NCBI GenBank assembly: GCA_014584605.1
Contig: JACTMO010000042.1
Location: 1 to 64,000, forward strand
DNA length: 64,000 bases
Direction of reading: 5' to 3'
Origin: Bacteroidota bacterium
GTDB lineage: Bacteria; Bacteroidota; Bacteroidia; Flavobacteriales_F; PHOS-HE28
Made by a program: the position numbers and the translations under genes. The notes beneath the pieces are model-generated. The model was not told where the DNA came from. It made no database searches and worked only from the letters and a program-made list of their open reading frames with translations. Positions 9,299-18,368 of this stretch are shown piece after piece. Numbering within the stretch: the stretch's first letter is position 1; the number at the start of each line of letters is the position of its first letter.

Positions 9299-9778
9299 TC
9301 AGCGCTGCAGCGACCGCCGGTCGCAGGCCCGGTCGTGGTAACGCACCTTCATCAGACCGGTCCCTTTCACAAAGGAGATGCTGCCCACCAGCCGGTTGTC
9401 CGCGGTCGCCGGTCGGCTGCCGGCCTCCTCGATCACCACCTCGAAGCGGACGTTCTTGTTCACGCGCCGCGCCTTGGCGCTGCTGTCGGCATTGTGGGTG
9501 TCCACCGCAACGCGCTTGGACAGATGGCCCGGCTTGTGGAAGTAGAGCTCGGTCCGGGAGTCCACCGGTACGCTGAACGCGAAATAGCCGTCGGGCTCGA
9601 GCAGCGCGTACAGGCAGGTCTCTCCTTCCACTTCCACGGAGAGCACGCTCTCGTGCTGGTCCACCTCGGACCCGGTGAGCCATCCGCTGATCATCACATA
9701 CTCCAGCGCATGGCCGACGAAGGGCGCGGCGAGCAGTGCGATGGCGCACAGGAGGCGGAGGGGCATCTGGGGTTTCAT
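9299..9778 (-). CDS. small secreted protein with a regulatory-domain-like beta fold
   Basis: A 159-aa protein of unknown function. ATG 9778 gives a signal peptide (MKPQMPLRLLCAIALLAAPFVGHA). The mature part reads like a single carboxypeptidase-regulatory/transthyretin-like beta-sandwich: SGWLTGSEVDQHESVLSVEVEG, then YALLEPDGYFAFSVPVDSRTELYFHKPGHLSKRVAVDT, where a 'phrase then elaboration' pattern (GYF.F.VP...LYF.KPGH..K) is typical of these domains. No catalytic motif is present. An imperfect -7 box CACTTTTG lies at 9799-9806. It may alternatively be read through from the response regulator 87 bp upstream. Confidence 0.65.
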   Translation of the reverse strand: MKPQMPLRLLCAIALLAAPFVGHALEYVMISGWLTGSEVDQHESVLSVEVEGETCLYALLEPDGYFAFSVPVDSRTELYFHKPGHLSKRVAVDTHNADSSAKARRVNKNVRFEVVIEEAGSRPATADNRLVGSISFVKGTGLMKVRYHDRACDRRSLQR

Positions 9779-9865
9779 GGCGCACGGTATTGTTGGTCCA
9801 AAAGTGGGCGCACGGCAGGCCCGCATCAATACCCACAAGAGGGGGTTTTGGTGCCTGGAACCCGG

Positions 9866-10507
9866 CTACACCCAGCATCGGTCCACGGCGTAGCGCACCA
9901 GTCCCGCAGTGCTGCGCACGTTGAGCTTGGTCATCAGGTTGCGCCGGTGGGTCTTCACGGTGTCCTCACTGATGAAGAGCGCGGCGGAGATCTCGGCGTT
10001 GGTGCGTTCCAGGGCCACCAGGCGGATGATCTCGCGTTCGCGGGCCGTGAGCCCGATGTACTCCCCATCGGGCCGTTTTTCGGTGTACGTGTATCCCTTG
10101 TCCACCGCTTCGCGGGCGGACGGACTGAGGTGCCTGCCGCCGGCCATCACGGTCCGGACCGCCTGCGGCAGTTCCTCGGGCGGACCGTTCTTGACCAGGT
10201 AGCCCGAGGCGCCTTCCAGCAACATGCTGTTGACGTATTCGATGCCGTGCAGGAGCGAATGGGCAAGGGCCTTCACCTGTGGATGCCGCGCGTGGAGGGC
10301 GCGCATGGCGTCAATGCCGTCCATCACCGGCAGGGAGACGTCCAGCAGCACCAGATCGGGCGGGGCTGCAGCCACGTGCAGGAGCATGGTCTCGCCGGTC
10401 GGGGCATAGGCGGACAGGTCGAGCTCAAGGCTTTTCGCATAGCGGGCCTTGAGGCCCTCGTGGACCAGTTCCAGAGCGTCCACCACCAGGATGCGGACGG
10501 GGGCCAT
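9866..10507 (-). CDS. NarL/FixJ-type response regulator
   Basis: A 213-aa two-component regulator starting at ATG 10507. The receiver domain occupies about 5-120, with phospho-acceptor D56 in LVLLDVSLPVMDG, and the conserved lysine is in GYLVKNG. The usual second acidic residue beside VVD is replaced by alanine (VVDALE), so metal binding may be weaker. The C-terminal LuxR-type helix-turn-helix (about 150-205) is complete: LTAREREIIRLVALERTNAEISAALFISEDTVKTH and the following recognition helix. No histidine kinase is encoded nearby, so the partner is unknown. It lies 23 bp after guaB and may be co-transcribed with it. Confidence 0.9.
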   Translation of the reverse strand: MAPVRILVVDALELVHEGLKARYAKSLELDLSAYAPTGETMLLHVAAAPPDLVLLDVSLPVMDGIDAMRALHARHPQVKALAHSLLHGIEYVNSMLLEGASGYLVKNGPPEELPQAVRTVMAGGRHLSPSAREAVDKGYTYTEKRPDGEYIGLTAREREIIRLVALERTNAEISAALFISEDTVKTHRRNLMTKLNVRSTAGLVRYAVDRCWV

Positions 10508-10530
10508 GGAACGAAGTTCGGCGATCGGAA

Positions 10531-12054
10531 CTACATGTGGCTGTAGTTGGGCGCCTCGCGGGAGATGAACACGTCGTGGGGGTGGCTCTCGCGCACCCCG
10601 GCCGTGGTGATGCGGATGAACCGGGCCCGCTGCAAGGCCCCGATGTCCGCCGCACCGCAATAGCCCATGCCGGCGCGCAGGCCGCCCACGAGCTGATGCA
10701 TCACCTCCTCCAGGCGGCCCTTGAAGGGCACCCGCCCACTGATCCCCTCCGGCACCAGCTTCTTGATGTCGTCCTCCATGTCCTGGAAGTAGCGGTCCTT
10801 GCTGCCCTGTTGCATGGCCTCGATGGAGCCCATGCCCCGGTAGGCCTTGAACCGGCGCCCCTCATAGATGATGGTCTCCCCGGGGCTCTCCTCCACACCG
10901 GCGAACATGCTGCCGACCATGACCGTGCTGGCCCCGGCGGCGAGGGCTTTCACCACGTCGCCCGTATAGCGGATGCCGCCATCGGCGATGACCGGCACGT
11001 CGGTGCCCACGAGGCCCGCAGCGCAATCGAGCACGGCGGTGAGCTGGGGCACCCCGACGCCGGCGATGACGCGGGTGGTGCAGATGCTGCCGGGCCCGAT
11101 GCCAACCTTCACCGCGTCGGCCCCGGCATCGGCCAGTGCGCGTGCCGCTTCGGCCGTGGCCACATTGCCCACCACCACGTCCACCTCCGGGTGGGTCTGC
11201 TTGATGCGGCGCAGCATGTCGATCACACCGCGGGTATGCCCGTGCGCGGTGTCGATCACCAGGGCGTCCACCCCGGCGTCCACCAAGGCCCGGGCGCGCT
11301 CCAGGCTGTCCGCGGCAATGCCGATGGCAGCGGCCACCCGCAGCCGGCCCAACTGGTCCTTGCACGCATTGGGGCGTTGCTTGAGCTTCAGGATGTCCTT
11401 GTAGGTGATGAGGCCCGCCAGACGGCCCTCGCCGTCCACCACGGGCAGCTTTTCGATCTTGTGGGCCTGCAGGATCTCCTCGGCCTGCCCCATGGAGGTG
11501 TTGCGCTGGGCCGTGATCAAGCGGTCCTTGGTCATCACCTCGGACACCGGCCGGCCCATGCTCTTCTCGAAGCGCAGGTCGCGGTTGGTGACGATGCCCA
11601 CCAGCCGACCATCGTGCGCCACCACCGGAATGCCCCCGATGCGGTGCTCGGCCATGAGCTTGAGCGCGTCGCCCACCAGGGCCTTCTCGTCGAGCTTCAC
11701 CGGGTCCAGGATCATGCCGCTCTCGCTGCGCTTCACACGGCGCACCTCATTGGCCTGGGCGGCCACGGGCTGGTTCTTGTGCACCACACCGATGCCGCCC
11801 TGTTGCGCGATGGCGATGGCCAGCTCAGCGCCGGTCACCGTGTCCATGGCGGCGCTGACGATGGGGGCATTGAGGGTGATCCGGCGCGTGAACCGGCTGC
11901 GGATGGTGACCTCGCGGGGCAGCACCTCGCTGTAGGCCGGCACCAGCAGGACATCATCGTACGTGAGCCCTTCGCCCACGAACTTCCCGCTGTGTTGATC
12001 GTTGGATCTCCGGGGGGCCTTTTCGGCCACGGCACCGGCAGAGGATCGTTCCAT
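10531..12054 (-). CDS. guaB: IMP dehydrogenase
   Basis: A 507-aa enzyme oxidising IMP to XMP in GTP synthesis. The N-terminal (beta/alpha)8 part begins [20 protein letters not shown]; two CBS domains are inserted at about 120-240 ([19 protein letters not shown] and [19 protein letters not shown]). The catalytic loop GPGSICTTR carries the active cysteine, followed by the DGGIRYTGD phosphate site, the RGMGS segment and the flap Arg-Tyr (KDRYF). The start at ATG 12054 gives about 17 more residues than usual; there is no later in-frame ATG before the conserved region. The -7 box TACCTTTG ends only 3 bases before the ATG, so the mRNA is probably leaderless. Confidence 0.97.
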   Translation of the reverse strand: MERSSAGAVAEKAPRRSNDQHSGKFVGEGLTYDDVLLVPAYSEVLPREVTIRSRFTRRITLNAPIVSAAMDTVTGAELAIAIAQQGGIGVVHKNQPVAAQANEVRRVKRSESGMILDPVKLDEKALVGDALKLMAEHRIGGIPVVAHDGRLVGIVTNRDLRFEKSMGRPVSEVMTKDRLITAQRNTSMGQAEEILQAHKIEKLPVVDGEGRLAGLITYKDILKLKQRPNACKDQLGRLRVAAAIGIAADSLERARALVDAGVDALVIDTAHGHTRGVIDMLRRIKQTHPEVDVVVGNVATAEAARALADAGADAVKVGIGPGSICTTRVIAGVGVPQLTAVLDCAAGLVGTDVPVIADGGIRYTGDVVKALAAGASTVMVGSMFAGVEESPGETIIYEGRRFKAYRGMGSIEAMQQGSKDRYFQDMEDDIKKLVPEGISGRVPFKGRLEEVMHQLVGGLRAGMGYCGAADIGALQRARFIRITTAGVRESHPHDVFISREAPNYSHM

Positions 12055-12057
12055 GCA

Positions 12058-12065
12058 CAAAGGTA
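12058..12065 (-). promoter_or_regulatory. -7 promoter box TACCTTTG of guaB, abutting the start codon
   Basis: Minus-strand TACCTTTG at 12065-12058 is separated from the guaB ATG (12054) by three bases. With the usual Bacteroidota spacing the transcript would begin at or next to the start codon. Confidence 0.65.
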
Positions 12066-12145
12066 GCATGCTGGAACGGATCCCGAGGCACAGGCCTGCA
12101 CGCCCCCCGGTCCCTGCGGACGGTTCCACGCGCGCTGCGGGCCTG

Positions 12146-14245
12146 CTACTCCCGGCCCCAGATGAAGGTCACCGTTCCGCGCTTGTCCATCTTGCGACCC
12201 CGCCCGTCCTCGAACGCGCAGTAGTAGCCGTACACCCCCTGCGGTACGTAGCTGCCGCCCACCTTTCCGTCCCAGCCCTGGGCCGGGTCGCTGCTGGACC
12301 AGATGTTCTGCCCCCAGCGGTTGTAGATGATGAGCTGGTAGCTGCTGAACCCCGTGTAGGCCGTCACCGGCCGGAACTCGCGGTTGGCTTCGATGGCGCT
12401 GCCGGCGATGAAGGCATTGGGCAGCCAGAAGCGGGGTTCCTGCACGGCACAGGCCACATTGCTGCGGCTGCTGGCCTGCACACCACTGGGATCCCCCACC
12501 TCGTAGGCCTCCACGTAGTAGCAGAAGCCGCCATCGGTGCCGATCAGGTCCTGCACCGGATCGCTGTGGGTCCATTGCCCGGCCGGCAGCGTGGCCACCG
12601 GTTCCCACGGCCCGCCGGAGATGCTGCGGAACACGGTGTAGGAGCCCACCGCTCCGGCCCAGTCGCCGTATCCGTTCCACGTCAGGTGGCTGATGCCCTC
12701 CAGGTCCGCCTCGGCCCGCAGATGGATGGTGGCCGCCGTGTTCGAGGTCACTGCGAAGCTGCCGCAGCTGTCCTCCACCTGCACGCGATACGCATAGCTG
12801 CGGCGGTCGGCCTCCACTTCGTGGTCGTCGAACACCAGGAGGCCTCCGCTCACCGCGTTGCCCGGGCGCACGGCGATGACCTCGAAGGGTTCGCCGCTGG
12901 CGCTGCGCTCCAGCAGATAGCGCCGGGCCACGGCCGATGCGTCCACCGTGTCCGTGACCTGGATGTGGTCATCGGCCAGCACCGTGGCCGTGCGGATGTA
13001 GTTGGACTGGGGCACCGGTGGGTAGTCCGTGGGGCTGACCACCTTGTTGCTCAACGACCGGTCCGAGCCGTTGGCCCCGACCGCCTTCACCACATGCTGA
13101 TAGGTGGTGAAGGGAAGCACGTTCTCGTGCAGGGCCGAGCCTGCCGAGGGGTTGTGGATGCCCAGCAGGAACCACGAGCCACCGGCGACCTGGGCGTACA
13201 CCTCGTAGTGGGCCACCGGCCATCCGCCGTAAGGCGTCCAGTTCACGGTGAGCGTGGCGGCGCACTCGTCGTACACCGTGGAGGCATGGATGCTGGTGTG
13301 AGGGTCCAGCGTGGCGCTCGTGTTGGGGCTTGGCGGATTGCCCGACCAGCACGTATCGAAGGCCGCCACCGTGAAGGACTCCGGCACTGTGGCCGCATCG
13401 CTCAACAGGTACTGGTAGAAGGTGTTGCCCTGTCCCCACACGGTATCGATGATCGTGTTGCCCATGCCGTCGATGAGCACCACGATGTACCCGTCGGTGT
13501 CGCCTTCCGGGCTGGCGCCCCAGTCGATGGTGGCCTGGCCCGTGGCCGTGTCCACCGATACCGCCGTGACCACCGGCGAGGTGGGCGGCGTGTCGTCGCG
13601 GAAGATGTCGCCATCCCTGCTGCTGAACGAGGTGCACAGGGTGCCGTTGGACTGGCTGACGCGGAAGGTGAGCGAGTCCTCGCAGATGCTGATCACATGC
13701 TCGTAATGGGTGGTGGGGAGGGTCGTGGAACCCACCAGCTGCCAGCTGCCCACGGGGTGTTCCATCCAGATGTTGTACACCGTGTCCGCCGTGGCCAGGG
13801 CCGGCTGGTGTTGCGGGTTCCAATCGAGTACGGCACTGCCCAGGGGACTGCTCTGGGTGACGTCGAGGAAAAGGGTGGCCAAGGTGTCGCTGGGGGCCGA
13901 AGCGTTCGGCGGTGGAGCGGTGGACACGGCCACCACATAGTAGTACTGTGGGGCCAGCTGCGCCGAGGCGCCGAAATGGGTCGTGCTGGTGGTGCCATAC
14001 ACCGGGATCGCCGGCGGCACCAGGGCATAGGGTCCGCCGGGGGCCGAGGCGTGGTACACCTCGTACTGCATGAAAATCCCGTTGGGGTCGGGCGGGGCCA
14101 GCCAGTTGAGGGTGACGTCGCCGGAGACGTTCACCGAGGCGCAGCGCAAGGCGGGTGCGTCGAGCACCTGGGCACGTGCGGGGGCCAGGGTGGCTGCCAG
14201 GAGCAGTGCCAGGCCGCAGGCTCGGTCCGGGATCCGCATGGGCAT
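12146..14245 (-). CDS. large secreted protein with gliding-motility-type (T9SS type B) C-terminal domain
   Basis: A 699-aa exported protein. The start is ATG 14245 (or ATG 14239), giving the signal peptide [26 protein letters not shown]. The body consists of about five fibronectin-type-III-like modules ([99 protein letters not shown]), each ending with paired aromatic strands. The last 90 residues ([18 protein letters not shown] to [15 protein letters not shown]), with YNRWGQNIW and W-DGK, are a clear type B sorting domain. It is likely a surface adhesin or matrix protein. It starts 5 bp after the nitronate monooxygenase-like gene, so the two form one transcript. Confidence 0.88.
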   Translation of the reverse strand: MPMRIPDRACGLALLLAATLAPARAQVLDAPALRCASVNVSGDVTLNWLAPPDPNGIFMQYEVYHASAPGGPYALVPPAIPVYGTTSTTHFGASAQLAPQYYYVVAVSTAPPPNASAPSDTLATLFLDVTQSSPLGSAVLDWNPQHQPALATADTVYNIWMEHPVGSWQLVGSTTLPTTHYEHVISICEDSLTFRVSQSNGTLCTSFSSRDGDIFRDDTPPTSPVVTAVSVDTATGQATIDWGASPEGDTDGYIVVLIDGMGNTIIDTVWGQGNTFYQYLLSDAATVPESFTVAAFDTCWSGNPPSPNTSATLDPHTSIHASTVYDECAATLTVNWTPYGGWPVAHYEVYAQVAGGSWFLLGIHNPSAGSALHENVLPFTTYQHVVKAVGANGSDRSLSNKVVSPTDYPPVPQSNYIRTATVLADDHIQVTDTVDASAVARRYLLERSASGEPFEVIAVRPGNAVSGGLLVFDDHEVEADRRSYAYRVQVEDSCGSFAVTSNTAATIHLRAEADLEGISHLTWNGYGDWAGAVGSYTVFRSISGGPWEPVATLPAGQWTHSDPVQDLIGTDGGFCYYVEAYEVGDPSGVQASSRSNVACAVQEPRFWLPNAFIAGSAIEANREFRPVTAYTGFSSYQLIIYNRWGQNIWSSSDPAQGWDGKVGGSYVPQGVYGYYCAFEDGRGRKMDKRGTVTFIWGRE

Positions 14246-14250
14246 GTGTT

Positions 14251-15261
14251 TCACTCGGAGAGACGTTGGCCGGGGCCGGGTTGTTGCCACGGCGCCACCA
14301 TGGAACGCCCGTCGACGCCGATCCTTGCGGCCGCGGCATGGAACTCCTCCACCAGCTCCTGCACGATCCGGGCCGCCGGCAGCACCTCCCGGATGGCCGC
14401 GCTCACCTGGCCGATCTCCAGCTCGCCCTGGTCCAGGTCGCCCTCGAACATGCCGCGCTTGGCCCGCGCCCTGCCGAGCACCTGCCGGAGCTCCTCGACG
14501 CCCGCCCCGCGGGCGTACGCGGCCTGCACTTCCTGGAAGAAGGCGTTCTTCAGGAGCCGCACCGGGGCCAGTTCCTTGAGGGTGAGCATGGTGCCGCCTT
14601 CCTCGGCGCGGGTCACGGCCTGCTTGAAGGCCGGATGCGCGCTGGACTCCTCGCTGCACACAAAGCGGCTGCCCACCTGCACGCCATCGGCCCCCAGCAC
14701 CATGCAGGCCAGCATGGCCCGGCCGTCGGCGATGCCTCCGGCGGCGATCACCGGCACCTGCACCGCATCGCGCACCATCGGCAGCAGCACCAGGGTGGTG
14801 GTCTCCTCGCGGCCGTTGTGCCCGCCGGCCTCGAAGCCTTCGGCCACCACGGCGTCCACCCCGGCATCCTGGGCCTTGCGGGCGAACTTCACGCTGCTGA
14901 CCACGTGCACCACCGTGCGGCCTGCGGCCTTCAGCCGTGGGGTCAGCGCCGCAGGGTTGCCGGCGGAGGTGAAGACCACGGGCACCTCCTCCTCCAGCAC
15001 CACCTCCAGATGCTTGTCCAGGTCCGCGTACAGCAGCGGCACATTGACGCCGAAGGGCCTGTCGGTGGCCGCCTTGCATTTGCGCACCTGTTCGCGCAGC
15101 ACCTCGGGGTACATGGACCCGGCCCCGATGAGGCCCAGGCCACCGGCGTTGCTCACGGCCGCCGCCAGGCGCCAGCCCGAACACCAGATCATGCCCGCCT
15201 GCACCAGCGGGTAGCGGATGCCGAAAAGGCTGCAAAGGGGGCTGGAACCTGCGGCGGCCAA
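14251..15261 (-). CDS. nitronate monooxygenase-like FMN-dependent TIM-barrel oxidoreductase
   Basis: A 336-aa enzyme if started at TTG 15261, the only reasonable start between the -7 box (15282-15289) and the conserved N-terminus CSLFGIRYPLVQAGM. Family motifs are AAAVSNAGGLGLIGAG, the FMN-binding segment DAVVAEGFEAGGHNGREETTTLVLLPMV, and PVIAAGGIADGRAMLACMVLGADGVQVGSRFVCSEES near 200-245. Members oxidise nitronates or act as NAD(P)H:FMN oxidoreductases in fatty-acid-related reactions, and the substrate cannot be told from the sequence. The pairing with a T9SS surface protein has no obvious functional meaning. The TTG start is an inference. Confidence 0.88.
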   Translation of the reverse strand: MAAAGSSPLCSLFGIRYPLVQAGMIWCSGWRLAAAVSNAGGLGLIGAGSMYPEVLREQVRKCKAATDRPFGVNVPLLYADLDKHLEVVLEEEVPVVFTSAGNPAALTPRLKAAGRTVVHVVSSVKFARKAQDAGVDAVVAEGFEAGGHNGREETTTLVLLPMVRDAVQVPVIAAGGIADGRAMLACMVLGADGVQVGSRFVCSEESSAHPAFKQAVTRAEEGGTMLTLKELAPVRLLKNAFFQEVQAAYARGAGVEELRQVLGRARAKRGMFEGDLDQGELEIGQVSAAIREVLPAARIVQELVEEFHAAAARIGVDGRSMVAPWQQPGPGQRLSE

Positions 15262-15281
15262 GACGCGGAGGGAAAGGGCGG

Positions 15282-15289
15282 CGAAGATA
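15282..15289 (-). promoter_or_regulatory. -7 promoter box TATCTTCG (minus strand)
   Basis: TATCTTCG lies 20 bp before the proposed TTG start of the nitronate monooxygenase-like gene and supports that start over longer frames that begin upstream of the promoter. Confidence 0.55.
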
Positions 15290-15371
15290 GGCCGCCCGCC
15301 CGGTCGGGATCGTGGGCAGCTTGTTGATATCCAACACCTTGGACCTTTCGTAGAAGACCGCCGAACTTTGT

Positions 15372-15379
15372 TATGTTTG
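15372..15379 (+). promoter_or_regulatory. -7 promoter box TATGTTTG
   Basis: TATGTTTG at 15372-15379 precedes the DUF6089 gene start at 15424 and is divergent from the -7 box at 15282-15289. The 83 bp between the two boxes presumably hold both upstream elements. Confidence 0.6.
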
Positions 15380-15423
15380 CCCGATGGATCCACGTCGGGT
15401 CCGGACCGCGCTTGCAGAACCTC

Positions 15424-16419
15424 ATGAAAAGATCCCTACTGGCCCTCCTTGTGCTGGTCATGGCCTTCCAAGCCAGGGCCCAATACGCTTGGGACATCGG
15501 CGTCCACCTGGGCGGTGCGAACTATCTGGGTGAGATGGGCGGCAAGGAGAAGACCCGCCGCGACTTCATCTGGGACATGAAACTGGGCCAGACGCGTTGG
15601 AGCGTCGGGGTCTTCGGAAGGCGCAAGCTCAACCGTTCCTTCTCGGTGAGCGCGGGTCTGATGTACCTGCGGCTGCAAGGCGCCGATGCCCTCAGCACCA
15701 ACCGGGAGCGCGTGGGGCGCAACCTGAACTTCCGCAACGACATGTTCGAGCTGTACCTGCGGCCGGAGTTCACCGTGTTCCAGGACAACGACATCGGGGG
15801 CAAGGGCCGCTACCGCACCGACTTCCGCCTGTTCATCTATGCCGGTGCCGCGCTCTTCTACCACAACCCCATGGCCCAGATCAACCGGCAGGGCGCCTTC
15901 TATGCGCTGCAGCCCCTGGAGACCGAAGGCGTGTCCTATTCCAAGTTCGGCTTCGCCGTGCCCGTGGGCCTGGGCATGCACATCACCAAGAAGCGCCGCC
16001 ACCGCTTCGGCTTCGACTTCGGCTGGCGCACCACCTTCACCGACTACCTGGACGACGCGAGCACCATCTACGTGGACGTGCCGTCGCGCGGAGACCCGCT
16101 GGCCACGGCCCTGTACGATCAGCATCCCTACCTGGACGATGTGGACCTGGTGGCCGAAGGAACGCAGGTTCAGACCACCAGCGGTGACGTGGTGACAGTA
16201 CCTGGGGCCGTGCAATACGGTTATCCGGTACTGGACCCGGACGGCCCGAGCAAGAAACCTGAGAACAAGCGCGGCGACCCCACGCACAACGACAGCTACC
16301 TGACGATGACGCTGACGTACAGCTACGTGCTGAAGGGCCAGTCCAACTTCTACCGCCAGCGCTACAGCTGGATCCGTGGCAAGAAGCGCATCGGTCGCAA
16401 GAGCCGGGCGAAGTTCTAA
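15424..16419 (+). CDS. DUF6089 / PorG-like outer-membrane beta-barrel protein
   Basis: A 331-aa protein with signal peptide MKRSLLALLVLVMAFQARAQ (ATG 15424). The mature start YAWDIGVHLGGANYLGEMGGKEKTRRDFI is the DUF6089 signature, and alternating amphipathic strands (FSVSAGLMYLRLQGAD, FRLFIYAGAALFYH, FGFAVPVGLGMHI, RFGFDFGWRTTFTDYLDD) suggest an eight- to ten-stranded barrel. The end is very basic (RGKKRIGRKSRAKF). DUF6089 includes the T9SS component PorG of Porphyromonas. This copy is longer because of a 50-60-residue insertion near 230-300, so it may be PorG or a paralogue. It is monocistronic with its own promoter, ending before a strong hairpin. Confidence 0.85.
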   Translation: MKRSLLALLVLVMAFQARAQYAWDIGVHLGGANYLGEMGGKEKTRRDFIWDMKLGQTRWSVGVFGRRKLNRSFSVSAGLMYLRLQGADALSTNRERVGRNLNFRNDMFELYLRPEFTVFQDNDIGGKGRYRTDFRLFIYAGAALFYHNPMAQINRQGAFYALQPLETEGVSYSKFGFAVPVGLGMHITKKRRHRFGFDFGWRTTFTDYLDDASTIYVDVPSRGDPLATALYDQHPYLDDVDLVAEGTQVQTTSGDVVTVPGAVQYGYPVLDPDGPSKKPENKRGDPTHNDSYLTMTLTYSYVLKGQSNFYRQRYSWIRGKKRIGRKSRAKF

Positions 16420-16440
16420 GCGGGCCGCGCACTGCGCCTT

Positions 16441-16466
16441 GGAACGGGGACCTCGGTCCCCGTTCC
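16441..16466. terminator. strong bidirectional hairpin between convergent genes
   Basis: An 11-bp perfect inverted repeat (GGAACGGGGAC / GTCCCCGTTCC) with a CTCG tetraloop lies 21 bp after the DUF6089 stop and 5 bp before the end of the convergent asparagine synthase gene. The T-run after it is weak, but stem strength and position support use as a two-way terminator. Confidence 0.75.
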
Positions 16467-16471
16467 GCATT

Positions 16472-18355
16472 TCAAGCGATGTCGTTGGTATCCAGCCAGT
16501 CGGCCAGCACCACCAGGCCCCAGACACGGGCCCAGTTCACGCGGCGGTCGCCGGCGAGGAAACGCTTCCACAGGGCTTCCACCCCCGCGGGGCGGAACAT
16601 GGGGCGCGTGCCCAGGTTGCGGAGCCTTGCCTCGCAGAAGCTGCGCAGTTCGTTGCGCATCCAGTGCTCCCACGGCAGGGTGAAGCCCATCTTGGGCCGG
16701 TTCACGATGCGCTCGGGCAGCAGGTCGCCGAGGGCGTCCACCAGCAGCTTCTTGGGGCTGTGCGGGTACTTGTGGGCATCGGCTACGCCCAGCACGAACT
16801 CCACCAGCTCGTGGTCAAGGAAAGGTACGCGCACCTCCAGGGCGTGGGCCATGCTCATCTGGTCGGTGTCGCGGAGCAGCACATCGGGCAGGTAGGTGTC
16901 CAGTTCCGCCACGCTCACCTGGGACAGGAGCGGCAACTCCCCGGCCCCGTCGCGGAAGCGCGCCGCCAGGGACGCGGCCACCGCATTGGGCGGCAGCTTG
17001 GGCAGGTCCACCAGGCGAAGCAGCGCGCGGTCGAGGAAGGTGATGCGCGAGAAGGGGTGGCTGTGGGCCACGCCCAGGCCGGGCGCACCCAACAGGCCGG
17101 GCAGCTTGGCCGTGGCGGCCGAGGGGCGCGCCCACGCCAGCACATCGCCCGCCAGCCCGCGCAGCGCAGGCGGCAGCAGGCCCAGCGCCCGCCAGCGCCA
17201 GAGCGTCGCCGAGCGCGTGAACACGGGATAGCCGGCGAACAGTTCGTCGCCCCCCAGGCCGGAGAGCGCCATGGTGATGCCCGCCTCCTTGGTGACCTTG
17301 GAGACCACGTAGGTGTTGGGGCCGTCGCCACTGGGGTGGTCCATGGCGGCCAGCGCGTGCGGCAGCAGCCGCAGCATGTCGTCCGGGCGGAGGCGGATGG
17401 CCGTGTGGCGCGTGGCGAAGCGCTTGGCCACGATGCGCGCATAGCGTTCCTCGCTGAACTCCTCTTCGTCGAAGACCACCGAGAAGGTGCTCACCGGCGC
17501 GCTGCTCACCTGGGCCATCAACCCCACCACGGCACTGCTGTCGATGCCGCCGCTGAGGAAGGCGCCGAAAGGCACATCGGCCACCAGCCGCCGCTCCACC
17601 GCGCGGGTGAGGCGTTCGCGCACTTCGCGCCGCACCGTTTCCAGCGAGAGGCCGGCCGCTTCGCCGCGCGCATGGCCCACCAGGTCCCAGTACCGGCCTT
17701 GCTCGATGCGGCCGTCGTGCCACGCGAGCCAGTGGCCCGGCAGCAGCATGCGCACCCCGGCCACCAGGGTCCGCGGCGCATGCACCGTCTGGTAGCGCAG
17801 GTGGTCCACCAGGCCTTCGGCATCCAGGGCCTTGGGCACCAGGCCCGAAGCCAGCAGGGCGCGCAGTTCGCTGGCGAAGACCAGCCGGCCGCCGTCCTCG
17901 TGGAGGTACAGCGGTTTGATGCCCAGCCGGTCGCGGGCCAGCAACAGCCGCCGTTCGGTGCGGTCCCACCAGGCGAAGGCGAACATGCCCTGCAGGCGGT
18001 CCAACGCGCCCGGCCCCCAGGCCACCAGCGCGGCCAGCAGCACCTCGGTGTCGGACCCGGTGCGGAAAGGCGGGACCGCCGGCAGGCGCTCCAGCTCGGC
18101 GCGCAGCTCGCGGTAGTTGTAGATCTCGCCGTTGAACACGAGCACGTGGCGGCCGTCGGCGCTGTGGAAGGGCTGGTCCGCCGCGCTGCTCAGGTCGATG
18201 ATCTTCAGGCGGCGGTGCCCCAGGGCCACATTAGCATCGGACCACAGGCCATCGGCATCGGGCCCGCGATGGGCCTGTGCGGCGTTGATCCGGCGCACGG
18301 CCGCAGCGGCTTCCTCCGGCCGGGGATGTCCTGCGATGCCTGCAATGCCGCACAT
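16472..18355 (-). CDS. asnB: asparagine synthase (glutamine-hydrolysing), exopolysaccharide-locus type
   Basis: A 627-aa enzyme starting at MCGIAGIAG (ATG 18355), so Cys2 is the glutaminase nucleophile. The N-terminal class II amidotransferase domain includes AHRGPDADG, GHRRLKIIDLS and FNGEIYNYREL. The synthetase domain carries the PP-loop LSGGIDSSAV, GLGGDELFAGYP and DTDQMSMAHALEVRVPFLDHELVEF. Such proteins in sugar loci amidate a hexuronic acid or amino-acid substituent rather than supply free asparagine; this is inferred from context, since the gene follows an SDR epimerase by 13 bp at the edge of a polysaccharide region. Housekeeping AsnB cannot be excluded. Confidence 0.88.
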   Translation of the reverse strand: MCGIAGIAGHPRPEEAAAAVRRINAAQAHRGPDADGLWSDANVALGHRRLKIIDLSSAADQPFHSADGRHVLVFNGEIYNYRELRAELERLPAVPPFRTGSDTEVLLAALVAWGPGALDRLQGMFAFAWWDRTERRLLLARDRLGIKPLYLHEDGGRLVFASELRALLASGLVPKALDAEGLVDHLRYQTVHAPRTLVAGVRMLLPGHWLAWHDGRIEQGRYWDLVGHARGEAAGLSLETVRREVRERLTRAVERRLVADVPFGAFLSGGIDSSAVVGLMAQVSSAPVSTFSVVFDEEEFSEERYARIVAKRFATRHTAIRLRPDDMLRLLPHALAAMDHPSGDGPNTYVVSKVTKEAGITMALSGLGGDELFAGYPVFTRSATLWRWRALGLLPPALRGLAGDVLAWARPSAATAKLPGLLGAPGLGVAHSHPFSRITFLDRALLRLVDLPKLPPNAVAASLAARFRDGAGELPLLSQVSVAELDTYLPDVLLRDTDQMSMAHALEVRVPFLDHELVEFVLGVADAHKYPHSPKKLLVDALGDLLPERIVNRPKMGFTLPWEHWMRNELRSFCEARLRNLGTRPMFRPAGVEALWKRFLAGDRRVNWARVWGLVVLADWLDTNDIA

Positions 18356-18368
18356 GGCCGGACGGCGC

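Noticed and set aside
12146-15337. Single 1063-codon minus-strand protein joining the T9SS type B cargo with upstream sequence
   Set aside because: The upstream part is the out-of-frame shadow of the nitronate monooxygenase-like gene; signal peptide and ATG at 14245 mark the real start.
16420-16471. Small gene between DUF6089 and the asparagine synthase
   Set aside because: The 52-bp gap is filled by the hairpin and shows no start codon with coding character.
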